Part shown: positions 15,704 through 24,315 of the stretch, in pieces
Position numbering within the stretch: position 1 is the first letter of the stretch
How the letters are laid out: the number at the start of each line of letters is the position of its first letter
NCBI RefSeq assembly: GCF_001613445.1
Contig: NZ_BDCJ01000001.1
Span: forward strand, 62,001 to 126,000
Length of the DNA stretch: 64,000 nucleotides
Reading direction: 5' to 3'
Origin: Nocardia grenadensis NBRC 108939
Lineage (GTDB): Bacteria; Actinomycetota; Actinomycetes; Mycobacteriales; Mycobacteriaceae
Position numbers and translations under genes: made by a program
Notes under the pieces: model-generated
Seen by the model: the letters and a program-made list of their open reading frames with translations, nothing else
Database searches by the model: none
What the model was told of the DNA's origin: nothing

Positions 15704-17169
15704 GAGCGCCGCCACCAGGTCCGGCGGGGCGCCACCGCGACCACCCCGGATACGGTGGCCCCGGCGGCGGTCAGCGCGGTGAGTGCCGACTCGATCCGGC
15801 CGCGGCGGCCGCTCCCGAGCCGCACCACCGCGACGGTGCCCGCCGCCTTCGGCGCGACGGCCGGGGCGTCGGCGTCGGCGATATCGACGATCACGCGGTC
15901 GAAGCGTTTCGTGACCTCGCCGAGGATCGTCTCGAAGCGTGTGGAGGCCAGCAGATCCGGTGTCCGTTCGTCGGCGCTACCCAGGGCCAGCACGACCACC
16001 GACCGCTGGGGCCAGGCGACGAAGGCTTCGTCGAGATGGACGTCCTCGCGCAGGACGGCGGCCAGCCCGTCCGCCGCCCACGGGCCGGTCTCGGTGGGGA
16101 CCGCCGGCACGGATGCGGGCAGTTCGTCGAGCGCCGCGGCCGGTTTGGTCCGCAGATCGAGTTTGACTGTCGGCGGGTCGAAGATCTCCCCGCGGATCGC
16201 CGCGGAGGTACGGCCGGACGCGGCGGTCACCAGCTCGCGGGCCTGCTTCCTGTCCCGGACCGGCCAGTCGCCGGTCGTCGCGGGCGACTGGAGTGCGGAT
16301 TCGGGCAGCAGGGCCGAGACACCGTGCCCGGTCGTGTTCGCATCGATCACCAGGACCTCTGCGCCGGTGGCGCCGAGTACCGAGGCCGCGCCGAGGACAA
16401 GTGCGGGTTCGTAATTCGCGTCCAGTGCCGTGAAGACCAGCGGCTTGGCCTCGGGCAGCCGGGCCCGCAGCGCCCGCAGCCCGGCCGACTCGCGGTCGGT
16501 GCCCGGCGCGACCGTGGCCAGCACCGGCTGTCCCAGCGCCGCGAGTTCCGCGCTGTCGCGGACCCGGGTGTTCAGCCGATTCAGCAGGTAGGCGAGGGCC
16601 GCGCCGAGCAGCAGGCCGCCCAGCGCGCCGACCGCGTACAGCCGGGACCCACCCGGGCCACTCGCCTCGGCGGGAGCCTGCGCGGCGTCCACGACCGCCA
16701 CGCGCGCTGCGGGGGCGGCGGTGACCTCGATGGTCTCCAGTTCGTCGACCAGCGCGCGGAACTGGGCGACCACCTGATCGGTGAGCACCCGGCTGGTCTC
16801 GGGATCCTCGTCGGTTACCGAGACCCGCAGCAGCGAGGTCGCCGGCGGGGTATCGGCGGTGATCGCGGCGCGGAGTTCGTCACGGTCCAGGTTCAGCCCG
16901 AGCTGGCCGATGACCCGGTCCACCACATGGTCGCTGGTGATCAGCTCGAGATAGGACCGCACCCGTTGCTGGGCGGCCAGACCGCCCTGATAGGAATCGG
17001 CCACCGAGGTACCGGTGGCCATCGATACGTACAGGGTACTGGTGGCCGTATAGGTGGTCGGCGTCGATTCGACCTGATACGCCGCCAGACCCACGCCCAG
17101 CGCCACGCCCGCCAGCAGTACCGCCCAGTAGCGGCGCAGCAGGCGCAGGTAATCGGGCAGTTCCATCAT
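15700..17169 (-). CDS. Wzz-type chain-length determinant with degenerate BY-kinase-like domain
   Basis: A 489-residue polysaccharide co-polymerase. The Wzz part has a first transmembrane segment at about residues 15-32 (YWAVLLAGVALGVGLAA), the proline-rich second segment near 180-200, and a periplasmic-type helical region between. The C-terminal half has the layout of a tyrosine autokinase (BY-kinase): EVLVIDANTTGHGVSALL stands at the Walker A' position and DRVIVDIADADAP at Walker B. The P-loop GxxGxGKS/T is missing: that segment reads FTALDANYEPALVLGAAS. The C-terminus has no tyrosine cluster. It is likely a structural or regulatory pseudo-kinase. Confidence 0.85.
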   Translation of the reverse strand: MMELPDYLRLLRRYWAVLLAGVALGVGLAAYQVESTPTTYTATSTLYVSMATGTSVADSYQGGLAAQQRVRSYLELITSDHVVDRVIGQLGLNLDRDELRAAITADTPPATSLLRVSVTDEDPETSRVLTDQVVAQFRALVDELETIEVTAAPAARVAVVDAAQAPAEASGPGGSRLYAVGALGGLLLGAALAYLLNRLNTRVRDSAELAALGQPVLATVAPGTDRESAGLRALRARLPEAKPLVFTALDANYEPALVLGAASVLGATGAEVLVIDANTTGHGVSALLPESALQSPATTGDWPVRDRKQARELVTAASGRTSAAIRGEIFDPPTVKLDLRTKPAAALDELPASVPAVPTETGPWAADGLAAVLREDVHLDEAFVAWPQRSVVVLALGSADERTPDLLASTRFETILGEVTKRFDRVIVDIADADAPAVAPKAAGTVAVVRLGSGRRGRIESALTALTAAGATVSGVVAVAPRRTWWRRS

Positions 17170-18584
17170 CGTGTTCCTTCACTTCCCACGCTTGCGCCGA
17201 CCGGTACCGCGACGGGTCCGGCCGGTGGTTGTCCATCGGGTGCAGCGGGCGGCCCGTGGACGCGCCGCCACTGGCCCACGGCCAGCCGGACCAGCCAGGC
17301 CAGCACCACGACCTGGAGGTATTTTCCGAGAGTTTCGGCACTGCCGAGCATGCCGCGTTCGAAGACGACCGGCACCTCGATCAGCGCGATACCGAACAGC
17401 GCCGGCACCAGATGCCGCGCGTAGAGCGACCGCGCCCAGCCCACCAGGACGACCGCGGTGAACATCACCCCGACGACGACCCCTGGCAGGCCGGCGATCA
17501 CATAGCCCTCACTGATATTGCCTTCCGCCAGCGATACCGACACCTGGCTCATATCCACCGAGGCGCCGCGTACTTCGCTCGCCCAGGCGGTTCCGGCGTG
17601 CAGCTTCTCCTCGGCCAGCAGTTGCGCCGGCACCATGCTGCGCGCCAGGTGCCCGATCACTTCGCCGGGGCTCAGCCACGAGTTCGGCCCCAGGTAGTAG
17701 GCGTCGGTGGCGGCCTCGAGCAGGTCGAACCGGCGCAGCAGGCTCAGGAACGGGCGCACCCCCTCGGGATATGCCCCGTCCACGGCGGCCGCTTCGGCGC
17801 GCAGATACGGTGAGGTCTTCAGCGATTGCAGCCAGTCGAAGCCGGCGATACCGGTCATCGAGACCGCGCCGATGCCGAGCACCTTGTCCCGGGTCCAGCC
17901 GGTGAGCGCGAAACGTACCGCGACCGCCAGTGCGGCGCCCAGGATCGGCGTTTTCGATTCCGTGGCCGTGGTCCACCACAGTTCGCCGGCCATCAGCACG
18001 CCCAGTACCGCGATGGTGCCGGACTGCCGGGGCGGGCGGGCGAAGACGATCAATCCGATCGCGCCCAGGATGGCGGGCATGGTGAGCAGGCTCAGCACCG
18101 GTGAGGCGCTCTGCACATCGCCGGCCTGTCCGGCGGCGCCGGTGGCCACGCTGAGCAAGCGGGCGAAGGTGCCCAGTAGGTAGAGGACCCACAGGGTGGC
18201 GATCAGATCCGGATCACCGGCCAGCGGTGCCCGCCCCGGCCGGGGCCGGGTCCGGGTCCACAGGGCGAAAACCAGCACGATCAGCGCGTAGACGGTGAGA
18301 CCGAAGGCCACCGGACGCAAGGCGGCCTCGATCCCCACGTCGTATCCGATCTCGGCCAGCCGCGGGTCGGCGACATTGTCACCGAAATGCGGATCGGGCC
18401 GCACGGTCAGCAGCACCACGGGGCGGGCGACATACGACATCGCCCAGTACACCGCCTGCGCGATCAGCAGCACCCGCAGCACACCGTGGGTGAGCAGGGC
18501 GGCGCACACCATGGTCGCCAGCGCCGCGACGACGACGAGCAGCGGCTCGTTCGAAGTGATCAGGTCCGGGATCACCATCGGCAC
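17166..18584 (-). CDS. Wzy-like polysaccharide polymerase / O-antigen-ligase-type membrane protein
   Basis: A 472-residue polytopic membrane protein with about 10-12 predicted helices and a long extracytoplasmic loop near residues 225-345. Sequence similarity among Wzy proteins is low, so the call rests on topology and position: it lies directly between Wzz (4-bp overlap) and the flippase-side genes. A second in-frame ATG two codons later may be the start. The C-terminal end is proline-rich and cytoplasmic. Confidence 0.7.
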   Translation of the reverse strand: MPMVIPDLITSNEPLLVVVAALATMVCAALLTHGVLRVLLIAQAVYWAMSYVARPVVLLTVRPDPHFGDNVADPRLAEIGYDVGIEAALRPVAFGLTVYALIVLVFALWTRTRPRPGRAPLAGDPDLIATLWVLYLLGTFARLLSVATGAAGQAGDVQSASPVLSLLTMPAILGAIGLIVFARPPRQSGTIAVLGVLMAGELWWTTATESKTPILGAALAVAVRFALTGWTRDKVLGIGAVSMTGIAGFDWLQSLKTSPYLRAEAAAVDGAYPEGVRPFLSLLRRFDLLEAATDAYYLGPNSWLSPGEVIGHLARSMVPAQLLAEEKLHAGTAWASEVRGASVDMSQVSVSLAEGNISEGYVIAGLPGVVVGVMFTAVVLVGWARSLYARHLVPALFGIALIEVPVVFERGMLGSAETLGKYLQVVVLAWLVRLAVGQWRRVHGPPAAPDGQPPAGPVAVPVGASVGSEGTR

Positions 18585-18602
18585 CCTCGCGCGATCCGCG
18601 AT

Positions 18603-19607
18603 TCAGTCCAGCGCACGCAGGATCTCCTTCGCCCGGTCGGTATAGGTGTGACCGCCCTCGACGATCCGGCGGTACCCGGCCTCGGCGGTTTTGGCCGCCT
18701 GATCCGGGTACAGCGCGCAGCGTTCGAGGATCTCGTCGAGTTCGTCGCGGCTGGAGAAGAGGAAGGCCTCGGTGCCGTCGTCGAGCAGTTCGGCGTGTTC
18801 GTCTGTGCGTTCACCGACGAACAACCCGCCCGACGCCGGCACCTCGAAGGTGCGGCAGGTGTGGGTGTCGCGGTTGGCGGAGTTGAGCAGCACCAGGTTC
18901 GCCGTCACCGACGCCACCGCGATCGCGAAATCCTCTCCGTACACCGGTCCGGCGACCGCGGCCCGGGTGGTCTGCAATTGGCGTACCCGCCGCCAGCCGG
19001 GACCGCGCACCAGCAGCTGGGATCCGTAGGTGCGGGCCAGGGACACGATGCCGGGCCGCCGGTCCGGGCGGCAGGCGCCGATGAAACCGACCAGGAACTG
19101 CCGGGTACCGCGCCGGGCCGCCGGATGATGCCAGGCCGGATCGTAGGCGCTGCGCACGAAGAGGGTCCGGGAGACGCCACGGCCGGCGAGTTCGGGCAGG
19201 TTGTGGCGTTTGGTGGTGACCACCATGTCCCATTCGGACTCGTGCGCGAGATAGTCCGCGGTGGTGTTGTCCGGATTCGAGACGTCGTCGGGGCTGTAGT
19301 GCACGTGATGCGCCGCCGGGATCTCCAGTAGCCGGGCCTGATCGAGATACACCGATTTGAAACCGAACACCAGGTCGGGGTGCAGTTCGGCGGCGGCCCG
19401 CTCCAACCGGGTGTGCACCCGGTCCACTGTCCACGGCGCCCGGCGCCCACCGGTTTTCGCGTACAGCCACGACGGTGCCAGCCGGGGCGGCAGGGTCACC
19501 GGGGTGGAGTCGACCACGATTACCTCGTGGCCGAGCCGGCGGAACCCTTCGGCGAGTGAGCGGGCATTGCTGCCCAGCCAGTCGTCGCCGACGAACAGAA
19601 TCCTCAT
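18603..19607 (-). CDS. CgeB-like glycosyltransferase
   Basis: A 334-residue GT-B type protein. It begins MRILFVGDDWLGSNARSLAE, with a DUF3880-like N-terminal domain (HHVHYSPDDVSNPDN at about residue 95), and ends with the CgeB-type donor domain: LNSANRDTHTCRTFEVPAS, then FLFSSRDELDEIL and YTDRAKEIL. ATG 19607 overlaps the flippase TGA. CgeB proteins modify spore surfaces in Bacillus; related enzymes occur in many surface-polysaccharide loci. The sugar is unknown. Confidence 0.82.
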   Translation of the reverse strand: MRILFVGDDWLGSNARSLAEGFRRLGHEVIVVDSTPVTLPPRLAPSWLYAKTGGRRAPWTVDRVHTRLERAAAELHPDLVFGFKSVYLDQARLLEIPAAHHVHYSPDDVSNPDNTTADYLAHESEWDMVVTTKRHNLPELAGRGVSRTLFVRSAYDPAWHHPAARRGTRQFLVGFIGACRPDRRPGIVSLARTYGSQLLVRGPGWRRVRQLQTTRAAVAGPVYGEDFAIAVASVTANLVLLNSANRDTHTCRTFEVPASGGLFVGERTDEHAELLDDGTEAFLFSSRDELDEILERCALYPDQAAKTAEAGYRRIVEGGHTYTDRAKEILRALD

Positions 19608-21076
19608 CGTGTCCCTCTCCTCTGCGCACCGACGGGCAGCGCAGTGCCCGTGGTACGTTCCCGCACGATCAGTGCGCGCATCCGCGCGAGATACCAGATC
19701 GCCACCGCGAATTCCGCGGCCACGATCCCGGCGGCCAGCGTCCACACCGAATGGGTGCGCAGGGTGAGCAGCAGTGCGCACCCTGCCACGACGGTCCCGG
19801 TGGCCGAACCGATCAGCACTCCGACGGTGTCCTGCCGCACCGGCAGGACCGCGGTGGTGACGAACGAGGTGACGGTGGTGGCGGGCAGTATCAGTGCCTC
19901 CAGGCGCAGGACACCGGCAGCGCCACCGAACTCGTCGCCGAAGACCAGCCCGATGATCAGCGGCGCCGCCACCCACAGCGCCGCGGTCGCCACACACGCC
20001 GCCGCCACACAGACCCCGAGCGCGCGCAGCGCGTCCGGCCAGAACCGTTCCTCACCACTACGTTTGGCCATCCGCGGCAGCAGCGCGAAACCGATCGGGT
20101 CCAAGAGCGACTGCACTGCCCGCACCAGCCGGTCCGCGGCGGAGTACAGCCCGAGCGACGCCGCGTTCAGGACCGCGCCGTAGACGGCGGCCGCGCCCTG
20201 CCCGTAGCTGGTGGTCAGCAGCCTTCCCGTCACGACCGGCAGGGCCGCGCGGATCAATTTCCACGCGCCGTGCGGACGACCGGGCGGACCGAACGCACGC
20301 CAGGTGTCCCACCAGGTCAGGGCCAGGCTGATCACCGAGGAGGCGAGCAGGCACAGCATCGCCATGGCGGCGCTGGGGAACCGGGGCAGCAGGGTCAGCA
20401 GCGCGACGAGATAGCCCACCCGGGCGATCGACTGGTACAGGGTGGACGCACCGAAACGGCCCTGGCCGATCAGCACCCAGTCCTCCGACATCGACCAGAA
20501 ACCGCCGACGAACAACCCCAGCAGCACCATGCCCAGGTAGTCCGGCGCGCCCGCGGGAACTGCCGTCACCAGCGCCACCGCGAGCACACCGAGGATCCCG
20601 CCACGGATCGCGAGGTAGGTGCCGCGGGTGTGGTTCACGACCTCCCGGTCGGTCCCCGATTCCTGGATACGCGCGGCCAGATAGGAGGTGATACCCAGGT
20701 CCACGATCAGCGAGCCGAGGAAATACGCCGACATCCCGATGGCCAGCAGTCCCATTCCGGAGGCGCCGAGCAATCGCGCGATCAGCGGCAGGGTCGCGAC
20801 CGTGACCAGGTACTGGCCGTATTTGCCGAAGCTGACGTAGGCGATATCGCGGAGGACCGTCGCCAGTTCCCGCAGTCGTGTCGCCTTGGTCCGCGGCTCC
20901 GTCTCCGCCGGCGGGATCGTCGTGATCAGCGGGAGTTTCTCGGTCGGCCAGTCGGCGAAGGCCGGGATGATCTCGGTCGGCAGGTCGTAGTCGGGGACGC
21001 GCAGGCCGTCCATCGACACGGGGTAGTGGCGGTGGACGATGCGGATCGGAATGGTGTGCGGGTCGGCGGGGTTCAT
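19604..21076 (-). CDS. Wzx-type polysaccharide flippase
   Basis: A 490-residue membrane protein of the MOP exporter (polysaccharide-transport) family with 12-14 predicted helices. After an 85-residue cytoplasmic head it shows AYVSFGKYGQYLVTVATLP (helix 1), LLAIGMSAYFLGSLIVDLG, TSYGQGAAAVYGAVLNAAS and LGLYSAADRLVRAVQSL. It should move the lipid-linked repeat unit across the membrane. Start and stop overlap both neighbours by 4 bp (ATGA). The long, sequence-specific N-terminal extension before helix 1 is unusual for Wzx. Confidence 0.85.
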   Translation of the reverse strand: MNPADPHTIPIRIVHRHYPVSMDGLRVPDYDLPTEIIPAFADWPTEKLPLITTIPPAETEPRTKATRLRELATVLRDIAYVSFGKYGQYLVTVATLPLIARLLGASGMGLLAIGMSAYFLGSLIVDLGITSYLAARIQESGTDREVVNHTRGTYLAIRGGILGVLAVALVTAVPAGAPDYLGMVLLGLFVGGFWSMSEDWVLIGQGRFGASTLYQSIARVGYLVALLTLLPRFPSAAMAMLCLLASSVISLALTWWDTWRAFGPPGRPHGAWKLIRAALPVVTGRLLTTSYGQGAAAVYGAVLNAASLGLYSAADRLVRAVQSLLDPIGFALLPRMAKRSGEERFWPDALRALGVCVAAACVATAALWVAAPLIIGLVFGDEFGGAAGVLRLEALILPATTVTSFVTTAVLPVRQDTVGVLIGSATGTVVAGCALLLTLRTHSVWTLAAGIVAAEFAVAIWYLARMRALIVRERTTGTALPVGAQRRGTR

Positions 21077-22227
21077 CGTGCGCGCACCGTCCGCTCTCGG
21101 GTGACCTGTTCCAGTAGCCCGGTGACCGCCCGCGCGGTGGCCGCGATCCCGAAGTCGGCGCTGCGTTCGCGCGCCGCCGTACTGAGCCGGGTGCGCAGTG
21201 CGGGGTCGGCGATGAGCCGGTCCAGCGCGGCCGCGAGCGCGGCGGGGTCGCCGGGTGTCGTCAGCAGACCGTCGACCTCGGACCGCACTATCTCGGCCGG
21301 GCCGCCCGCGTCCGCCGCCACGACCGCGCATCCGGCGGCCATGGCCTCCACCACCACCTGTCCGAAGGGTTCGGCGAGCACCGAACAGTGCACCGCGATA
21401 TCGGCGCGGGCGAAGTAGGGACCCGGATCGTCGACATGGCCGGTGAATTCGACCGGCAGTCCGAGCGCGGCGGCCGTGTGCTCCAGTCTCGCGCGGTAGT
21501 CCTGTTCGCCGAAGAACGTGCCGCCCACCAGCGCGACGGCCGCCGGCCGGTGGCGCAGCAGGGGGAGCGCGCGCAGCAGGATCTCCTGCCCCTTCCACGG
21601 GGTGAGACGGCCAACCATGGCGATCCGCACCGCATCGGGATCGCGCTGGTCCGCCCGGTGCGGGGCCGCGAGCGATTCGAGGCCCGGGTGGGCGATCGCC
21701 GCGACCCGGCCCCGGGTGTAGAGCGTGCGCAGCGTGGACCGGCTGTTGGCGACGATGCCGCGCGCGACCGTCCAACCCAGCACCCGTAGCGCGCACGCCA
21801 GTGCCCGGCCGAAGTATTCGCCGCTGATCCGGTCGTGGACCTGCCAGACCAGCGGGACTCCGGCGCGCCGGGCGGCCACGGCGCCCATCAGCAGAGCCTT
21901 CGTGCTCTGCGCGACCACCACGTCGGCACCCTGGGCCCGGACGATCGCCCCGAGCCGGACGCCCAGTCGAGCCAGGCCGGCCGCGCCGGTGAGCAACCGC
22001 AGCGGGCCGGAGCCGTCAACGGTCAGCGAGCGGCTGTCGAAAGCGCTGCCGCACATCGTGACCGGTATCCGGTGGGCACGGAACCGGTCCACCAGCGGGC
22101 CGGGGGCGGTGAACAACATCGACGGGTCCACCGTGCCGCTCGCGCGTAATGCGGTCAGCAGCCGCAGTGTCGCGAGTTCGGCACCGGAGGGCGCGGCGGT
22201 ATGGGAGAGGAATACGGCGCGGATCAT
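21073..22227 (-). CDS. Family 4 glycosyltransferase
   Basis: A 384-residue GT-B enzyme. The N-terminal domain opens MIRAVFLSHTAAPSGAELAT, with DVVVAQSTKALLMGAVAARR. The donor domain contains IAMVGRLTPWKGQEILLRAL near residue 205, the FTGHVDDPGPYFARADIAV region and the EX7E motif EPFGQVVVEAMAAG near 300, then EVDGLLTTPGD. ATG 22227 overlaps the next gene's stop. It adds one sugar of the repeat unit. Confidence 0.9.
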   Translation of the reverse strand: MIRAVFLSHTAAPSGAELATLRLLTALRASGTVDPSMLFTAPGPLVDRFRAHRIPVTMCGSAFDSRSLTVDGSGPLRLLTGAAGLARLGVRLGAIVRAQGADVVVAQSTKALLMGAVAARRAGVPLVWQVHDRISGEYFGRALACALRVLGWTVARGIVANSRSTLRTLYTRGRVAAIAHPGLESLAAPHRADQRDPDAVRIAMVGRLTPWKGQEILLRALPLLRHRPAAVALVGGTFFGEQDYRARLEHTAAALGLPVEFTGHVDDPGPYFARADIAVHCSVLAEPFGQVVVEAMAAGCAVVAADAGGPAEIVRSEVDGLLTTPGDPAALAAALDRLIADPALRTRLSTAARERSADFGIAATARAVTGLLEQVTRERTVRAR

Positions 22228-23312
22228 CCGGTCAGCTCCCGGTAGAGAGCGATATGCCGGTCGGCGGCCGCCGCCCACGAAAAGGTCTCGGCGTGCGCCC
22301 GGCAGCGGTCCGGAGCAGGGACCGCGCCGTCGAGCGCGGCGGAGAGCCGGGCGGCCAGCGCGCCGGCATCGCCCGGGGGCACGATCAGCGACGGGTCCAG
22401 GCCGCGGACCGAATCGGGCAGGCCACCGCACGCGGTGACGACCGGGGCGCGGCCCGCCGCCAGCGATTCCAGCGCGATGAGCCCGAAACCTTCCAGCGCC
22501 ACCGACGGCACCACGGTGACCGCGGCCCTTCTGTACCAGCCGGTGAGTTCGGCGTCGGTGACCCGGCCGGTGAAGGTGACGCCCGAATCCGCGCCGCGGG
22601 CCTGTTCGCGCAACGACGACTCGGCCGTACCCGCGCCGACCAGTACCAACCGCGCCTCCGGGTGGGCGTCCCGAACCGCGGGCCAGGCCCGCAGCAGTAC
22701 ATCGATACCCATCCGGTGTTCCAGCCGGCGCACGCACAGCACCAGGGGTGTGGCGTCGCCGGGCAGTGGAGCGGGGCGGAACCGGTCCAGGTCGACACCC
22801 GGCGCGATCACGGCCACTCGGTCCGGTCGTACGCGGTAGTCGTGCACCAGCAGGTCCCGGAAGTGTTCGGACAGGACGACGAACCGGTCGGCCGGTCGGG
22901 CGCGCAACCTCTCCAGCGCGTACTTCGCGCCGACGGCCAGCGCATTGCCGCCGGCTGCCCGGCTCTCCGCCGCCCACGGCCCGTGGAAATGCACTACCAA
23001 GTGCCGAGTGCGGGCGTCGGGGGGCCCGTACAGCGCGAAATGCCGGTCCAGCACGGCCGGCCGGCCGGACGCGCCGGATGGGACGTCCCGGAACGCAGTA
23101 CGCGCGCGCTGCCACGTGGAGCCCCCGACGGGTCCCCATGACAGCCCACCCGCGGGTGCGTCGCCGAACGCGGCAGCCGAGACCTCGACCTCGGGCCGGT
23201 CGGTCAGCGCCGCGAACAGATCGGTGAAGTAGCGGTTCAGCCCACCTGCCGCGGCCCCGAACCACTCCGAGCCGGTCATATGGATCCGCTGCGGCGCGGC
23301 CGGCGCGCTCAT
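22224..23312 (-). CDS. Family 4 glycosyltransferase
   Basis: A 362-residue GT-B enzyme with the N-terminal motif GSEWFGAAAGGLNRYFTDL, the interdomain FVVLSEHFRDLLVHDYRV, the donor-domain start LVLCVRRLEHRMGIDVLLRA and the EX7E motif EGFGLIALESLAAG near residue 280. ATG 23312 overlaps the family 2 transferase stop. The HEGFG-type motif matches alpha-retaining transferases in mycobacterial and streptomycete surface-glycan clusters. Confidence 0.9.
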   Translation of the reverse strand: MSAPAAPQRIHMTGSEWFGAAAGGLNRYFTDLFAALTDRPEVEVSAAAFGDAPAGGLSWGPVGGSTWQRARTAFRDVPSGASGRPAVLDRHFALYGPPDARTRHLVVHFHGPWAAESRAAGGNALAVGAKYALERLRARPADRFVVLSEHFRDLLVHDYRVRPDRVAVIAPGVDLDRFRPAPLPGDATPLVLCVRRLEHRMGIDVLLRAWPAVRDAHPEARLVLVGAGTAESSLREQARGADSGVTFTGRVTDAELTGWYRRAAVTVVPSVALEGFGLIALESLAAGRAPVVTACGGLPDSVRGLDPSLIVPPGDAGALAARLSAALDGAVPAPDRCRAHAETFSWAAAADRHIALYRELTG

Positions 23313-24145
23313 CGGCGCGACCCGATCCGGTCCCGGGCGAACTGCCCCGCCCGCACCCGCAACCGTTCCAGTGCCGTCCGCGCCAGCCGCAGATCGCCGA
23401 TGGCCACATCCAGCGGCGAGAGCAGCAGCGGGCAGTCCCGGGCCAGTCGGTGGTGGAACCGCAGGGTCTCGCTGAGTTTGCTCACCGTCGAGGTGCGCGC
23501 GCAGAGATTGAACGACGAGGCCCGCCAGGCCGCCGCGACGTCGGTGAGGCCGAAGAACAACCCGAACTGCCCGACCCGCGCGAACAAGTCGACGTCCATG
23601 GGGAACACCAGGTCCCCGCGCAAACCGCCGACCCGGTCGAAGTGTTCGCGCCGGAACATCGCGGCGGCGGTGGGGCCGAAATCGGCGGGCCCGCGGCGCA
23701 CAATGGTGCGGGCCAGCGCCCGGGAGGTGCGGACCCCGTCCAGACCCGGCAGGCCGAGACCGGTCTCCAGCAGCTCACCCTGTTCGTCGATCACCTGGAA
23801 CCGGCTCGAGCTGATGGCGAACGCCGGATCGGACATCACCTCGAGCTGCGCCGCGAGCGAACCGGGCAGCAGGATATCGTCGGCGCACACCACTTTCACC
23901 AGGTCACCGGTGGACAACGCGATCGCGCGATTCCAGTTGTCGCCGATGGCCAGCGTGGTGGCGTTGCGTTCCACCCGGACCCGCGAATCGTGGAAGGACG
24001 CGGCGATCTCGCCGGTGGCGTCGGTGCTCGCATTGTCGAGCACCAGCAGTTCGAAGTCGACGTCCTGACTCAGAATCGAACGCAGCGTCTGTTCGAGTGT
24101 CCGCGCGGCCTCGTAGGCCGGGACACAGATCGACACGCTGACCAC
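23309..24145 (-). CDS. Family 2 glycosyltransferase
   Basis: A 278-residue GT-A enzyme. It begins SVSICVPAYEAARTLEQTLR, followed by LLVLDNASTDATGEIA, the DXD-type metal site VKVVCADDILLPGSL near residue 88, and the acceptor-region FPMDVDLFARVGQFG. It should be an inverting enzyme. It is the first gene of a run of minus-strand genes with 4-bp overlaps (23309 down to 17166) and lies after a palindrome-rich gap, so transcription of this block may start there. Confidence 0.9.
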   Translation of the reverse strand: MVSVSICVPAYEAARTLEQTLRSILSQDVDFELLVLDNASTDATGEIAASFHDSRVRVERNATTLAIGDNWNRAIALSTGDLVKVVCADDILLPGSLAAQLEVMSDPAFAISSSRFQVIDEQGELLETGLGLPGLDGVRTSRALARTIVRRGPADFGPTAAAMFRREHFDRVGGLRGDLVFPMDVDLFARVGQFGLFFGLTDVAAAWRASSFNLCARTSTVSKLSETLRFHHRLARDCPLLLSPLDVAIGDLRLARTALERLRVRAGQFARDRIGSRR

Positions 24146-24172
24146 TGGTGATCCTTTCGATGAAATGGGAGG

Positions 24173-24297
24173 GGATACGCCGGGAAGGCCGGCGTATCCG
24201 AGGCAACGGTTCGCTGTCCGCGGTTCGGGGTGGTCCGATCCGCGGATCGTGTGGTTCCGCGGAACCGTCCGGGGTGCGGAGGAGCAGTGGTCCGCAC
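24173..24297. promoter_or_regulatory. Array of four inverted repeats between polysaccharide gene blocks
   Basis: The 170-bp gap between the 24316 methyltransferase-like gene and the family 2 transferase holds an 11-bp hairpin (arms 24173-24183 and 24189-24199, GGATACGCCGG), two perfect 14-bp palindromes side by side (CGATCCGCGGATCG at 24236-24249, GGTTCCGCGGAACC at 24253-24266) and a 7-bp stem (24274-24280 with 24291-24297). The palindromes share the CCGCGG centre, 17 bp apart, with a third CCGCGG at 24218. This could be a terminator plus an operator pair. Confidence 0.5.
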
Positions 24298-24315
24298 GCC
24301 CGCGGGGTGTGGGTA

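Noticed and set aside
17166..18584. Possible assignment of this membrane protein as an oligosaccharide ligase
   Set aside because: Position between Wzz and flippase-side genes favours polymerase. Sequence cannot separate the two.
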